64,000 nt of DNA from contig NC_135550.1 in assembly GCF_964340395.1 (NCBI RefSeq), positions 23,104,176-23,168,175 of the forward strand. The letters are read 5' to 3'. The DNA is from Glandiceps talaboti (Eukaryota; Hemichordata; Enteropneusta; Spengelidae). The notes beneath the pieces are model-generated. The model had not been told where the DNA came from, did no database searches, and worked only from the letters and a program-made list of their open reading frames with translations. Below, in pieces: positions 30,920 to 59,215 of this stretch. Numbering within the stretch: position 1 is the first letter of the stretch; each line of letters begins with the position of its first letter. Both the position numbers and the translations under genes were made by a program.

Positions 30920-32365
30920 TTAGTACACTTCTCGCTCAGTTGGCCCGTCTACTTCAAATCTTCGTACTCTTACTTTCTGTTTATAATGATACTCTCTGAG
31001 ATATTCCCGTAGTGAAGACGGTAGGCAGAGCTGTTTTATGTCGTCATATTTGATATGACTACAGATAACAGCTCTGCAGAGATGTTGTAGTGGAAGTGGA
31101 TTGGGTCGAGGCAGTGGAATGGTTAGCATTGGTTCAAAAAACATACAGAAGTTTGGGTCTTTGTAGTGCTCTAGGAGTCCACACACAGTATCTGCTGAGA
31201 ACACTCCTGGATCATGGGCATCAAAGCTGAACTTGTGATTCCACTGTTCTATTCTGGCATGTAATGATCTGCTATACCTACGGAAACTAACGGAAAATAA
31301 AAATTCCTCCTGCGCACTGTCTCTCAATAGAAATGTTCCCTCAGGCTTTGATTCCAACTGTTTCTCTGCTTCATAGCGATCCATCTTTCCCCAGTAAAAA
31401 ACACTCTTTGCAATGCTAGTGAGATCTGGTACCAGACAGTGGATGTAATCTATCTGTGTGTGAACAGTTCTAGGCGCATATGAGCCATTAGGCGTAAGAC
31501 AGCCATACTGCCCAACCATATGCACACTTGAGTCAGAAACAATACATCCACTTTCTGGTCTTTGCTGTACTTGGGCCTGTCTTTGACGATCTGCTTCATG
31601 TAGTCTATCCCGAACCGCACAACAATTTGGCACAGTGCATCTCATCCTATCTAACTGTTCATTCATAGCATCTGTTGATGGTTTTCGCATAGGTGCTGGT
31701 ACAGGTGTGTCAAGGGTGGGTTGAGATGGTATATCAACAGGCACACCTTCCTCCATTTCTTTAGCTCGCATTTCCCTCATTTTCTCATCAACATCTGTAA
31801 TAGGATAGTCCTCTGGATTAAAACTGTCTAAATCAATCATTGGAGGTTTGGGTTTCTTGTTCACAGTGAATACAACACCTGGTCCCTGTAAGTGCTGGTG
31901 TCCTCTCACAGGAGGCGTTGGAGCATAATCACTTCGAACACTAAGTAAATTTTCCCTTGAGGCTCTTCGTCGTAGACGTTCTCTAAATGATCTAGTTCGT
32001 GAACATGGTGAACAACACTCCGTCTCTTCCCGACTTCTTGTTTCTTCTTTGGATTGTGACTTTGACTTAAATCCAAACATCCAGAATTTATTTCGTCTCC
32101 TTAGTTTTGGGGTCACACTTGTACTTGATTCTTCTATACTACTGTCCTTTCCCTTTCTCTCTTTCTTTGGACTTGAACTTAGAGACGACAGGTTCAATTT
32201 CAATCCGAGTTTCTTTCTTAGTGAAGGCGATTTCCTCTCGCTGGTTGGTTTTTCAGGAGTATTTGTTGTTGGTGTTTCCTCGATGTCTATGCCTTCCCTC
32301 TCAACTGTGATTTCATCTGGGTCACTATGTCGACGGACAGATTTTGATTTCTTCGACGAAGCCAT
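30920..32365 (-). CDS. SOCS5: Suppressor of cytokine signalling, SOCS4/SOCS5 type, single coding exon
   Basis: An uninterrupted 481-aa frame. Residues 1-300 form a basic, Ser/Thr-rich N-terminal region. Residues 305-318 (IDYIHCLVPDLTSI) match the block just before the SH2 domain in SOCS4/5. The SH2 domain spans about 323-418 with the phosphotyrosine-binding FLLRDS (Arg348). RRYSRSLHARIEQWNHKFSF and the block around HDPGVF and LLEHYKDP are almost identical to vertebrate SOCS4/5. The SOCS box spans 423-466, with an Elongin B/C-binding BC box (LQHLCRAVI) and a Cul5-box-like LCLPSSLREYL. The protein should act as the substrate receptor of a Cullin-5 ubiquitin ligase damping receptor-kinase and JAK signalling. 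Intronless coding regions are usual in SOCS4 and SOCS5. The start has A at -3 and G at +4. Invertebrates normally have one member ancestral to both SOCS4 and SOCS5, so the symbol is approximate. Confidence 0.94.
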   Translation of the reverse strand: MASSKKSKSVRRHSDPDEITVEREGIDIEETPTTNTPEKPTSERKSPSLRKKLGLKLNLSSLSSSPKKERKGKDSSIEESSTSVTPKLRRRNKFWMFGFKSKSQSKEETRSREETECCSPCSRTRSFRERLRRRASRENLLSVRSDYAPTPPVRGHQHLQGPGVVFTVNKKPKPPMIDLDSFNPEDYPITDVDEKMREMRAKEMEEGVPVDIPSQPTLDTPVPAPMRKPSTDAMNEQLDRMRCTVPNCCAVRDRLHEADRQRQAQVQQRPESGCIVSDSSVHMVGQYGCLTPNGSYAPRTVHTQIDYIHCLVPDLTSIAKSVFYWGKMDRYEAEKQLESKPEGTFLLRDSAQEEFLFSVSFRRYSRSLHARIEQWNHKFSFDAHDPGVFSADTVCGLLEHYKDPNFCMFFEPMLTIPLPRPNPLPLQHLCRAVICSHIKYDDIKQLCLPSSLREYLREYHYKQKVRVRRFEVDGPTEREVY

Positions 32366-32751
32366 GTTTCTTCGCAGCTTTCTCTCCGTGACTAATGTGT
32401 ACTCTATATTATAATCTGGGTGGTACGTCCGGATATGTATGTGGTAAGGTTTACGTCAGCCCTGTCTTCACTGGCACTCCCTTTTGCTATTTTTGTACCT
32501 CCGTACACCCGTGTGTCGAAACTGTAGTCGGACACCGAGAACAATATCCGGTTTTTGATATCGTCGAAATTGATCGTAATCGTACAGGAAATGTGTTCAC
32601 TCAAGATTATACTCAGCCATTACAAAGTTCTCTTGAAAAATACGACATCTTGGTGAATATTAGGTGTCAATTCGATACGAGAATGAGTCAAATACCAATC
32701 CGCGCTCACACAACAGGAAGGAAAGAGAACAAAACTAGAACATGGCGATCA

Positions 32752-33103
32752 TGACGTCACGGGGGAAGTCCCGAGTCTCGCGTTGCATTTCTCTCGTTTA
32801 ACCCGAGAGGTAAACCTTCCTTGCTGTTATCTTTATTATTCAGTGATCCAGTCTCTTGAGATGGTCCCAGCAAAACCTTTGTAAAATAGCCAGTAAGAAA
32901 TCGCACAAGAATGATAAAATTGGTGGATATAATTTGCAAATTTTGCAGAAAACCTTGACATTTGGGTCACGTGACATGAATTTGGCGCGACTCTTGAAAT
33001 CACTTCCTGTATTTATTTCGATTAGTGATCTCAGAGCCCAGAACAGTCCCTGAAAAGAATTGAAACCATTGACGTCAACATTCCTTGGAAGGATATTTTT
33101 AAG
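32752..33103. promoter_or_regulatory. Candidate bidirectional promoter between SOCS and WDHD1
   Basis: Between the divergent genes lie a perfect CRE (TGACGTCA, 32752-32759), a palindromic E-box GTCACGTGAC (32967-32976), an E2F-like TTTGGCGC (32981-32988) and an ETS-like CACTTCCTG (about 33000-33008). A strong donor AAG/GTAAGC at 33103/33104 would end a non-coding first exon of WDHD1. It pairs with the acceptor at 34900-34901, just before the WDHD1 start codon. E2F control would fit a replication gene. Site use and transcription starts are inferred, not seen. Confidence 0.5.
33010..33103 (+). other. WDHD1: Inferred non-coding first exon of WDHD1 (5' UTR)
   Basis: The WDHD1 ATG lies one base after a splice acceptor (TGTAG at 34897-34901), so the 5' UTR must start in an upstream exon. 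The best donor in the promoter region is AAG/GTAAGC at 33103. Joining them gives AAG-G-ATG, with A at -3. The left boundary is a guess; no TATA box is evident. Confidence 0.35.
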
Positions 33104-34902
33104 GTAAGCATTTTCCCATAAATAAAAGTTGCTCATCAGTTGCAAATATTCAAATACTTGATCGTCAGTTCTTCTGTGTCTGGCACCCGTACATCAAGTT
33201 GTACATTGCATTGTTGAGCATGTTGTGTATGTGTGAAATTGAAGTTGAGGATCTGTGTAGTGAAAACCCAACTTCGTTTTATTCATTCAGTTATTGAGTT
33301 TTGCAGCAACAATATCCGACACAAACAATTATAAACACAGAAAGTCATGATACAGGCTGGGAGGTGAAAAGGCTACTGATATACACATGTACATGCATTG
33401 ATTCCAATTACAAAACTATACTTTGGAAGTTTTAATTGTCACATACTTCTGAGGTGGACAACTTGTCCTCGACAACATATTTGATTTATATAAAACTATG
33501 CCAACACTAGATGCAGTGCTGTAGCAGTTTCACCCTGTCACTCCTTCTTTGCAAACCCCCAAGAAAATCAACAAATCAAACAAAAAATGGCGGGTCACAA
33601 GAAATAAAATATAAAAAAAGAATAAAAACTGTTGTAAATAAAAACAAAACTATAATTATTGCAGATATGCTAAAACAAAATTTAGCCTGATTTTATTAAA
33701 ATACATCAAACTTGAGAATGTGAAATAGTCAAGACATGCAACCATCCATAGATTCCTGCATATTATACTGTACATCCAAACCAAAGAATACGTTTACTTT
33801 TTAGCACAATATTTAGGTCAAGATGTCTTAAAATAAATATTTGCAATCTGTGTCTAAAACTTAGAGTAACTAACTTCCAATGTTATGTTTAATTCTTCAG
33901 AAGGTCATAGTTTTGTATATATTTGACTTGTTACTTTTGATATTATGGATTTATGTGATTTTTATAATAACGAGTAGATTGATTGTGTAGATTAGGACCA
34001 ACGAAAATGAATGGATATTCTCATTTTTTTACTGTATAATTTGAATACCCAAGTGCATCAGATGTGAAAATTCTGTCTAGTGTAAAATCTGTATTGCCAA
34101 AGATACTACTCTGTCTCTGTGTGTACATATATTCAAGGATACCTAGTTGTAATAATCTATTTTGGTACCTTCGTACTTGTACATTTAGTTCCCCAGACAT
34201 TTCACTCAGGTTACCCCCATTGGCCCAGGCTCCCCATTGGCCCAGGCCTAGTGACTGTTAGAAAAGTAGCAGGAAGATATGAGAATTGGTGGGGTTTTTT
34301 TTTTTCAAAATGTCATTTCTTGTGATACTGAAATTCTTGTGGTCACAGCGCCCTCAGTGTCAAGGCATATATTAGCTTTGTATTCTAAATGTATCAGAAT
34401 TTTCAAATTATTGAATGATTTACTTTGTATCTGTTGTGTATAACTATATCATAACTTGTTATAATGAAGCCTCATAAGTATAAACAAAATAAATGACACC
34501 AGATGTACAGATGAGGAAGTAACTGAGGTATCCAATGAATTTAATAGATCTAAATAAAAAAGACAAATTCACTTCCCCTTTTAACAAAACATCATACAAT
34601 TGTGAAATACCATTTCCTAGGTTTATAACAACCTGGAGGGTAACACATGTCTGACAATCTCAGCTACACTTCAATTCCTCTTTAAAATGAAATATACATA
34701 TATCTCTGATCTATTGATCAAATTCAGATAAGCTGATAAGTGTTCCATTATTTATTCCTAACTATTCCCCTTTTTTTCAAAGTTTAATGATTTTACAATA
34801 CAATGTATACTGCAAAGTATATAAGTGTACATTGGTGTATGTCATTATAACAAGGATGGAAGTAATCACAGTTCTATTTTGCTGTCTTTGCTTGAGTGTA
34901 GG

Positions 34903-51050
<16,148 letters not shown>

Positions 51051-51241
51051 CAACAGAACATTTACTAGAAATTATAGAGAGAGAAAAAGCAAATTTCTAG
51101 ATTTGTATATTCAGATTGTACAGTCTTGCTACACATCAGAATGGAAAATAGAACATTTCCAGGTATCATGACTGTTCAATGGATGAACTTCCTGTCAGTC
51201 AGTGCATGATTTGTCAATGGTAGCTTGTAGTTTTCATTGTC

Positions 51242-51247
51242 AATAAA
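51242..51247 (+). terminator. Poly(A) signal AATAAA of WDHD1
   Basis: A canonical AATAAA lies about 190 bases after the TAA stop, followed by a T-rich stretch. It probably defines the WDHD1 3' end. Confidence 0.55.
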
Positions 51248-51845
51248 GTGTAAACTACATACTTCGAAAATAAATATCTTTTTGATTCATTACTTGTTTC
51301 TTTTGAATTTGGTGATTGGGTTGTCTTATCAGAAATCTACAATGTGTATACACAGCTGGTTGTGGTTTGTAATAGTAAAACCAGCAGATGTATGCACAAG
51401 GGAATGTTGACCAACACTGCTACAGAGGGATCTCATGTAAGCATAGAAATGTAGTGTTCCCTGTCAATATATACATAAGATAACTACATGTATATATGAG
51501 TCATGCTTGTAAGTCGCTGGTCTGTATTCTGCTGCTTCTTGTAGTGTGAAGAAATAATTTATAATTTATGAAAGCGAGGTAAACAGTTTCCAAACAAATG
51601 GAGGATTTGTTTGCATGACATGGTTCCATTACTTAGTTTGGATATTAAGATATTTATGATGGATGCATCAAAACTTACAAGGATGCAATTCACTGACACT
51701 TGATCTTGGTGGCTTGGGCTTTTTGCCAAGTTTAGAAATGTATGTATGTCCTCTTCACTATAGTGATCTTAGTGAATCTCCAATATTTATGTCAGCAAAT
51801 AACCGTACACTTTTGGTCTACACATTTCTATGGACACAGTTTTAA

Positions 51846-52075
51846 GCCCTGAGCAGGCACTACCTGAAGGGGGCTATAGGAATCTCCCATGTCCATACGT
51901 CAGTCCATCTGTGGACAGCCATATCTCTGACACTTATGAGTCAATTTCAACCAAATCTGGCACAAATATCAATCACTATAGTGCACATATGCACATCATT
52001 TGAATTTGTGACCTGTGTGACAGCATGGCAGCCATATTTGTCCTAAAAATACACATTTGTTTCATATCTTCAAAA
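51846..52075 (+). repeat. Dispersed repeat copy (shared with 975-1150)
   Basis: Same ordered blocks as the copy in the KPTN intron, in opposite orientation: GTCAGTCCATCTGTG, AATTTCAACCAAATCTGGCA, ATGCACATCATTTGAATTTG, GCATGGCAGCCAT. No coding capacity. Confidence 0.55.
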
Positions 52076-52849
52076 GTTTGATACATACAGACACCACTCA
52101 AGTGTCCACCCAATATTATCAATAGTAAGCTTTTAAGGCAAGAAGAAAAGAAAGAATTGTTCTGGTTGGCGCATGCATCACTTAAATTCCCTTGCTTCTG
52201 ATTTTTTTTTACGTCTTTGTCCAGACCATGCAGTCTGCAGATCTGGGCGGCAACAAAAAAATAACCCTCTCTACTTCAGTGAAAACAACTGAGGAGCCAG
52301 CCATGAACAAGCAAATGGCATCTGTCCTGCATACACACTTGCTCTAAAGTACTAAATAAAAAGAACAGTAACTGCCATAAATAGACGGGTTTGTTGAGAA
52401 TAAAAAAAATTCTTTCTCACAATTCTTTCCTTTTTTTTGGCCTAATGAGACTTTGACCTTGACCAACAGCAATTAAGTCATTGACAAGCCTGTAAAGCAC
52501 CTCTCACTTTCGTTTGCTTGTTTTGGTCACAACTTTTTAGTCAGTGCTAATGGTGTTATTGTAAATATGAAATCAACACAGCTATACATTAACAGTATCA
52601 TTTATTTCATTTAGTCTATGCCAATTCCATGTAATTTTTGATTATAGAAAACAAATTTATTATTAAATTATAAGACAATGATCGATACAATTCATTAATG
52701 TCTTTGATACCTATTTAAATAGCATGAAGAGTGGTCTGTAGTTATCCAACACAGGATACAGCAGTATTTCATGAAAGCAAAGACCTCGACAAAGGCGTCA
52801 AAAGAGGACATCAACAAGACGGGTATAGTTCACATAACATCTCTCCCCT

Positions 52850-52931
<82 letters not shown>
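52850..52931. repeat. (CT)n microsatellite
   Basis: A C-rich start passes into about 36 CT units. The frames across it are artefacts. Confidence 0.95.
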
Positions 52932-52934
<3 letters not shown>

Positions 52935-55329
52935 CCTTTCCTCTACTCCCTGTTTTTAGTCCACTATACAGTATATCTGTACAGTAAAATTCTCACTTTT
53001 GTAACTCCACCATAATGTATACATACAAGCCATTCGTCTTTACACTGTCAATCGCCAAAAACTGCTCATTAAATTTTACATGATCATTTGAAGTTGTGTG
53101 GTCGTTTATAGATGCATTTCTGTTTTAGAAAATAAATGTGCTTTCATATGTCAAGGAGCATAAACATGTGTAAAATGACCAAACCATGAAAGTATTCCCA
53201 CGGAATGGACTGTCGTGTGAATAGGAAACTGGCCATATAATCTCTACGAGGCTATCATTTGCCTCCATTATGAGCCTTTATGGTCTATAAATAGCTGGGT
53301 GTAAAACAGACGAAACAAATTGAATTAGAGACTTAGTGACCACACCACAGTAATAAATGTGTCTGATCTCAATTGTACAATAGCACATAAAAATGATTTA
53401 CGGTCACTTCAACCATTATTTTCTCATCACAAAGATTGTGTAGGCGGACTTATAGATTGGTGTTATTCTGGTGCGCCATATGTCCATGTCGACCGGTAAC
53501 TTACAATGTATACTTTGGGACTCCCATCCCGTTTTAATGCCCGTAGTTTAAGTTTAGGGCTTTTACCCAATTTTAAGTACACATGACTTTCTCATTGGCA
53601 TCATGTTTTATAAGCTTACCATCACTTTTACAACTACACGTAATAGGCCTTTAATACGTATACAGAGACGTTTATGGCAAATTCGTGAAATGTGTTACCA
53701 TTGATGTGAAAAGTTGGGAATCACATTCCTTCTATCACTGAGGGACTGTGGGGAACTGTACAAAGTGTGCTGTTGTGTTGATGAATAAATGTATATCCCC
53801 TAGTCTGTAGCCATGCCACACTGTCTACGAAGTGTAAAACGTGTTTCGCCAAGTATGGTCGAAGGGTGTTACGTGACCAAGTTTCGTTCTTCAATATTAA
53901 TACATTTTACCAATATGAAAAGTACGTGTGTATTTGTGTGTGTGTACTGTCATCAATAGTAGTTGAAAATTGTTGTATATTTTGTTCCATAGATAGTAAT
54001 ATTAGTAAGGAACAGGTTATTAATGGTGTTGTGGAGTAAATCAATAAATGCACTTACAAACTGAATGTCTTAGTAAATGTATAATTTCTCTGTGATTGAA
54101 ACTGTTAGTAATGGTTCCATGCAAGTGAATATATGTGACAAAGTCAAACCTTTCTGTCCAAAGACCATTGTATTTAATATTACAGTGTAAAGTTCGTTGA
54201 CGATTTATACACACTATATCAGCTATTAATCAATAACGTGTGGCTGACAGGGAAATGTGACAGTAAGAAATGGTGATCTTTGTGTGCTGTTTTCGTGTAA
54301 TGCCAAAACAAATACTTACTATACACTAACAATATCACCAATATTTGCACAGGGCGTTTTAGTGCCATTCTGTTCTCGCCTCGATTTGCCTTTTGTCAGA
54401 GCTAAATATGACGTATGGGCAGTGACTCTGATACATAGAATACAATTTAGGTCTATATAAGCCTTGCAAACCATTTATTAGGTATAATCTCAGACCACTA
54501 AAAAGTAGTCTGAGGTATAATATATTGTTCTCTTTTTATGGCAATTGACTTCAAACTCAAATCTATACTTGTTTTATTGTAGATGAATGTTTGGAATGGG
54601 ATGTGGTGTTGTGTTGAAGAGTGGCAGAACGTACCGTCACAGTGATAGCTGTGTGAGTAGCAGTATTGAAATTTTCACAATCCTCGAGTCTGGATTTGTT
54701 TTCAGCACTACGGCTCTTTCGCCGGAATATTGTAAAAAATTAGAATGTATTTGTTAAAAGGGGTGTTTATTACTAAAACAATGTTTGATATAAACGACTA
54801 CAGCATAGCAGACCAGGGAGAACCCCAAGGTACATCTAGCCATACAGACTTGGTTCTATACTTGTCTGTGGTGACATCAAATCCGATCCCGAGACCGATG
54901 AGTCATACAACACTAACCACAAACCACTGTCGTTATATATGTATATGTTGTACGTATCTAATGACAAAACAGATTGTACAGAACGACTCCAGTTCACTTG
55001 CTATGCAAACAAGTGTTGGATGTACAAAAAAATTCAAGTAATATTGCCTCAAAAGCTTAATTAGGAAATCTGTAAACAAATGTTAAATGATAAAAAACAG
55101 ATTAAGAATTGGAGAATGCAGTAACCTTGTACAATGTGCTTTCACCTCAGAAAAGAAAAGTCATGGTAACACACGGGCGTCCTTTGTCAATAAGTTGCAA
55201 GAGATAACAGAGCTTAATAGTGATGCTGATGTAACAAATCTTAGTAGTCAATTGAAAAAAAAACAACATTTATATCGATAGTATTTGGATACCAACAACA
55301 ATTTACGTACCTATAACAAATTTAAAACA
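52932..55329. other. Gene-poor intergenic DNA
   Basis: No supported gene. A small frame at 54583-54753 (56 codons, starting MFGMGCGVVLKSGRTYRH) and the frames up to 55281 lie just upstream of the LINE relic. They could be decayed LINE sequence, but no domain is recognisable. A perfect hairpin lies at 54489-54514. Confidence 0.4.
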
Positions 55330-55971
55330 AATTAAGAATTTGAACCATATCTAGAACAAGTAAATAATGTTTGGCACAGAATCGGCATAACTTTAATAGC
55401 TCAGGATCTCTGCACTTAATTTACCAATCGAAAGACTTCGATACCAAGGAGTCCCCCCCCCCCCAGATGAAAGAATATGTCATTTATGTAATACTAAAGC
55501 TATTGGTGATGAAATCCATGCTATAACGGATTGCAGTAATACATCTGTAATTGAAGCTAGAAACCAATAGGGAACTTGCAAACCCGCCATGTTGAATGTT
55601 GCATCATGGGAAATGTGATAATAAATACTAATCAATTAGTAGTGTAAACAATGTTGATACATTGTTTGTAACCACACGTAATCAATTCATAGTCACCCTG
55701 ACAATTGTGGGAGGTTAATTTTATCAGTAGCTCCAGATTAGGTATTACGATAACCACAGATAATCCCATAGTCCTTTGCATCTGAGCATGCTCAGTCTGG
55801 ATTGCAAGTTCCCTATTTCAAAGAACGAAATATATGATCGAAGTTTTTTCAAAATTATCTCAAAAAGAATATTTCAACAGAATAATTACTTCAAATGATG
55901 ATTTTATCACTAATAGCTTTTGAAAATTCTCTAATTCATTATTATCTTGTATTGAATACTGTAGTTAAGTG

Positions 55972-56044
<73 letters not shown>

Positions 56045-56115
56045 TCTTGTATTTTTGTTTTTGTTGTTTCTGTATATTGTTTTTGACTCTAGATAAAGTA
56101 TTTTTACATGTCAAA
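55330..56115 (+). mobile_element. 3' relic of a LINE (non-LTR retrotransposon)
   Basis: Translated pieces give a C-terminal cysteine/histidine motif typical of CR1/jockey-like ORF2 proteins: DERICHLCNTKAIGDEIHAI then TDCSN (C-x2-C...H...C spacing). After an inserted MITE there follow LSQKEYFNRIITSND and a stop, as in the ends of such proteins. A non-coding 3' stretch with a (TA)n run (55978-56040) ends at CAAATAAAATATAC, which leads into the pentanucleotide array. No reverse transcriptase domain remains, so the copy is 5'-truncated and decayed, with at least two frame breaks. Confidence 0.7.
55570..55813. mobile_element. 244-bp MITE inserted in the LINE relic
   Basis: Perfect 12-bp terminal inverted repeats GGGAACTTGCAA / TTGCAAGTTCCC, with weaker similarity for about six bases more, flanked by TA on both sides (55568-55569 and 55814-55815). 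The LINE reading resumes after the insertion, so the MITE is younger than the LINE copy. TA duplication fits Tc1/mariner-type or related transposases. Confidence 0.8.
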
Positions 56116-56117
56116 TA

Positions 56118-56550
56118 AAATATACTATACTATACTATACTATACTATACTATACTATACTATACTATACTGTATTGTACTATACTATACTATACAATAC
56201 TATACTATACTGTGTTGTACTATACTGTACTGTACTGTACTATACTGTACTGTACTGTACTGTACTGTACTGTACTGTACTGTACTGTACTGTACTGTAC
56301 TGTACTGCACTGTACTATACTATACTACATTGTATACTATACTATACTATACTATACTATACTATACTATACAATACTATACTATACTATACTGTATTGT
56401 ACTATACTATACTATGCAATACTATACTGTACTGTATTGTACCATACTGTACTGTACTGTACTGTACTGTACTGTACTGTACTGTACTGTACTATACTAT
56501 ACTGTACTATACTATACTATACTGTACTATACTATACTATACTATATTAG
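56118..56550. repeat. Pentanucleotide array (TATAC)n / (TGTAC)n
   Basis: About 85 units in alternating blocks of ACTAT and ACTGT with a few TACAATAC interruptions. It begins exactly at the end of the LINE 3' tail. Tyr/Leu/Ile-rich open frames here are artefacts of the repeat. Confidence 0.95.
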
Positions 56551-56554
56551 CTGA

Positions 56555-59162
56555 ATACGCGCAAAAGCTTTTTCGCGGAAAATAGTCCCGCTAATATACT
56601 TTATAAGTTGTCATATTTCTATATTCAGCTGTTGTGAAAGGTGTCACCAACAGTCGCACTGAAAACTTACAAGTGTCTCCACTCCCGCCCCACCCTACCC
56701 CCATTATCTTAGAAACTTTACGAAAATGTAATTATTGAGAGGTGGGCAAGTGTGAGATCTAGATATACTCTTGCAGTACGCCCCCTAACGGTGAGACAAT
56801 CACGATGTACTTAAATTCTCCTTTGGGAGCAGGACTAAGATTTTGTATCCGATGCAGTGATGGAAAATAACTTTACATTTGTAAAAGATATGTTTTAACT
56901 TTTAAGCATCATATTTTTCACCATTATTTCACAAAGCGCGTAAAATCAAACATTGAAAAGGTTTTTAGTCAGGGTTCCAAGGCACTTCCATTCAAATATG
57001 GTCAGGTACTAGTAATGCGCCGACTACGTATTTACTAGAAATAATAATAACAACAGAAGTAGCCGTGGCAATTACCGATTACAAATTCGGCTGAGGAGAG
57101 GAGGTTATTTTCTTTGTAGGCTACAAGAATTCTTGACATGAAAGACACAGGTTGCGATGTTATGTAAATATTAGGTTAAACGATATTATCTACTATCTAT
57201 GACCAGAATAATTTAAAAGCAAAGAACAGACAAGTAACTACTTGTCTGTGTGCAAAGGGATTCAAAAGAAACTACATCGCGGGCGGCGCTTTTCCGAAGT
57301 TTAGCGCTTGAAAATTATTGCCCCTCCCCAAAAACCGTGCAGGAAAATTACTGAACCCACCCCGCCATACATGAAAGAGTGTGACCCTCCTACCCCCGTA
57401 ATTTGTGTCTAGTCCAAAGTGAGGATGACGATAACGTTAAAAAAATATATTCATAATAATTTTGTGGTGCTTTGGCTATTAGGTGTGAGGTTGAATAACC
57501 AGACACGTAGGCTCGTCACGGTTCGACGTGTTTAGGTTCACTACTCAAAAGCTTCCACTGTTTGTACTAAAACAGCAACGAATTGACTTAACAAGTTACA
57601 TATGTAAGCCCTTACGTGTGCAAAATTCAGATTATCAAAATTGTGTTAGTAGCGACATGATGAACTCTGACACCAGCTGCTGCAGTGTGTAAGGTTTCGA
57701 CTGGGATAACATCCAGTACAGGGTTTCTAGAAAGAGAACCTTACACATGGTCCATGTCGAAAATTGCACAAATAGAGAATGGCACAATTTTTTTTTGTCA
57801 ATACCGTGTCTTTAAATTAAAATCTACTACCGCCCTCGTAAACCAGGGTAAATTGTCTCGCTTCTACGCTAGACTTGTTCTGGAGGGCGGGGTTGTTGTG
57901 GTAACGAAGAGGCCAGGTGGTTCTGTCAACGAAGAAATATCTCAGTAAAAATAGGTGTCGTGTGCAATAAGACGACCTGTACTACTTTAATACCACAGGT
58001 AATCGTCATCGGCCTTTCTGACGAAACAGATGGTAAACAAATAAGTTGATATTTACCGTCTACCAATAGAATTATTCATGTCTATTATTACAAGGTTTAT
58101 CAACACATTGTTATGATCTTTGTATGTGTTTGAAGCAGAAACAACGCCTATTCTGATTGGTTACTAGATGACTACTAAGATACTGTAATAGTATTTTTTG
58201 CATCATTTATCAAAGTCTATTTTATCCATTTAGTGAGTAGGCAATTGATGAAATTTCAAATTTACACTTATATGGACAATTTTCATTATGTAACTCCATC
58301 GTACGTATGTTACGTATGGTACAAACATTTTGTGGTAGTGGCCGACTGTGTTAATGAAGTATTTGTTGACATCTCAGACCACCATATTTGTTTATATAGT
58401 GGTCTGAGTTGTTATCAGCTATGCAATTGATTGGCCAGTGAAAACATTTCCATCGGGTAATGGTCGCCATTCATTGGTCACGGAATTTTGGGCAACTGAA
58501 TTCCCCCAGGCCATCGATCGTCGTAATTGGTTAGGGCATTTTAACGTGGTGACATTGATAATAGTCAGTCAACTCCGTCAACTTGGGCAGTCGTTTCTAG
58601 TAATTGGTTAGAACGGTATTACTATTAGTTGACAGCCATGCATCGACGACACCGCTTGGTCAGAGAAATTTCCACAGTTACAAAAAAAAATATAGTCCTT
58701 GAGTTATTTATCGTTACTAATTTGGATATGAAAAGGCGACCAAAAACCTATCCGAATTCGAAATTAATATTTATTTACCCTGTAGTAGTCATATCAATCT
58801 AAAGAACACATACATATGTGTTGACGTAACACATATACACGAGTTATAGCATCGAAACGGATAGACAAGCGATAAATAAACGATGCAAACAAGTTTACCT
58901 CTAAAAGCCTAAAAGGTGAACAAATACTTAATAGCTTGACTTGTGCCAATTGTTGCGAGTATAAACGCTTGGAGAACAAGAAAGAAAAATTGCGCAACTT
59001 TACGGTACCCTTAAATTTATTCACGACGAAGATTCAATAACAGTTTACTATTGGCTGACACTAAGTCTGGAAACATTTCTCACTTTTGCCTTTTAACCTT
59101 ACCATACTCGCACTGTAGTATAAATGTGACAATGGATACGCATACGAAATTATTCATTGTAA

Positions 59163-59215
<53 letters not shown>

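Noticed and set aside
32395-32754. 119-codon + strand frame between SOCS and WDHD1
   Set aside because: It overlaps the divergent promoter and SOCS 5' region, has no domain and no following exon.
54745-55281. A two-exon gene upstream of the LINE motif
   Set aside because: Frames are short and lack domains or conserved splice sites; decayed LINE or random sequence is more likely.
56108-56585. Tyr/Leu/Ile-rich 148-aa protein
   Set aside because: All three + frames are open because of the 5-bp repeat; there is no gene signal.
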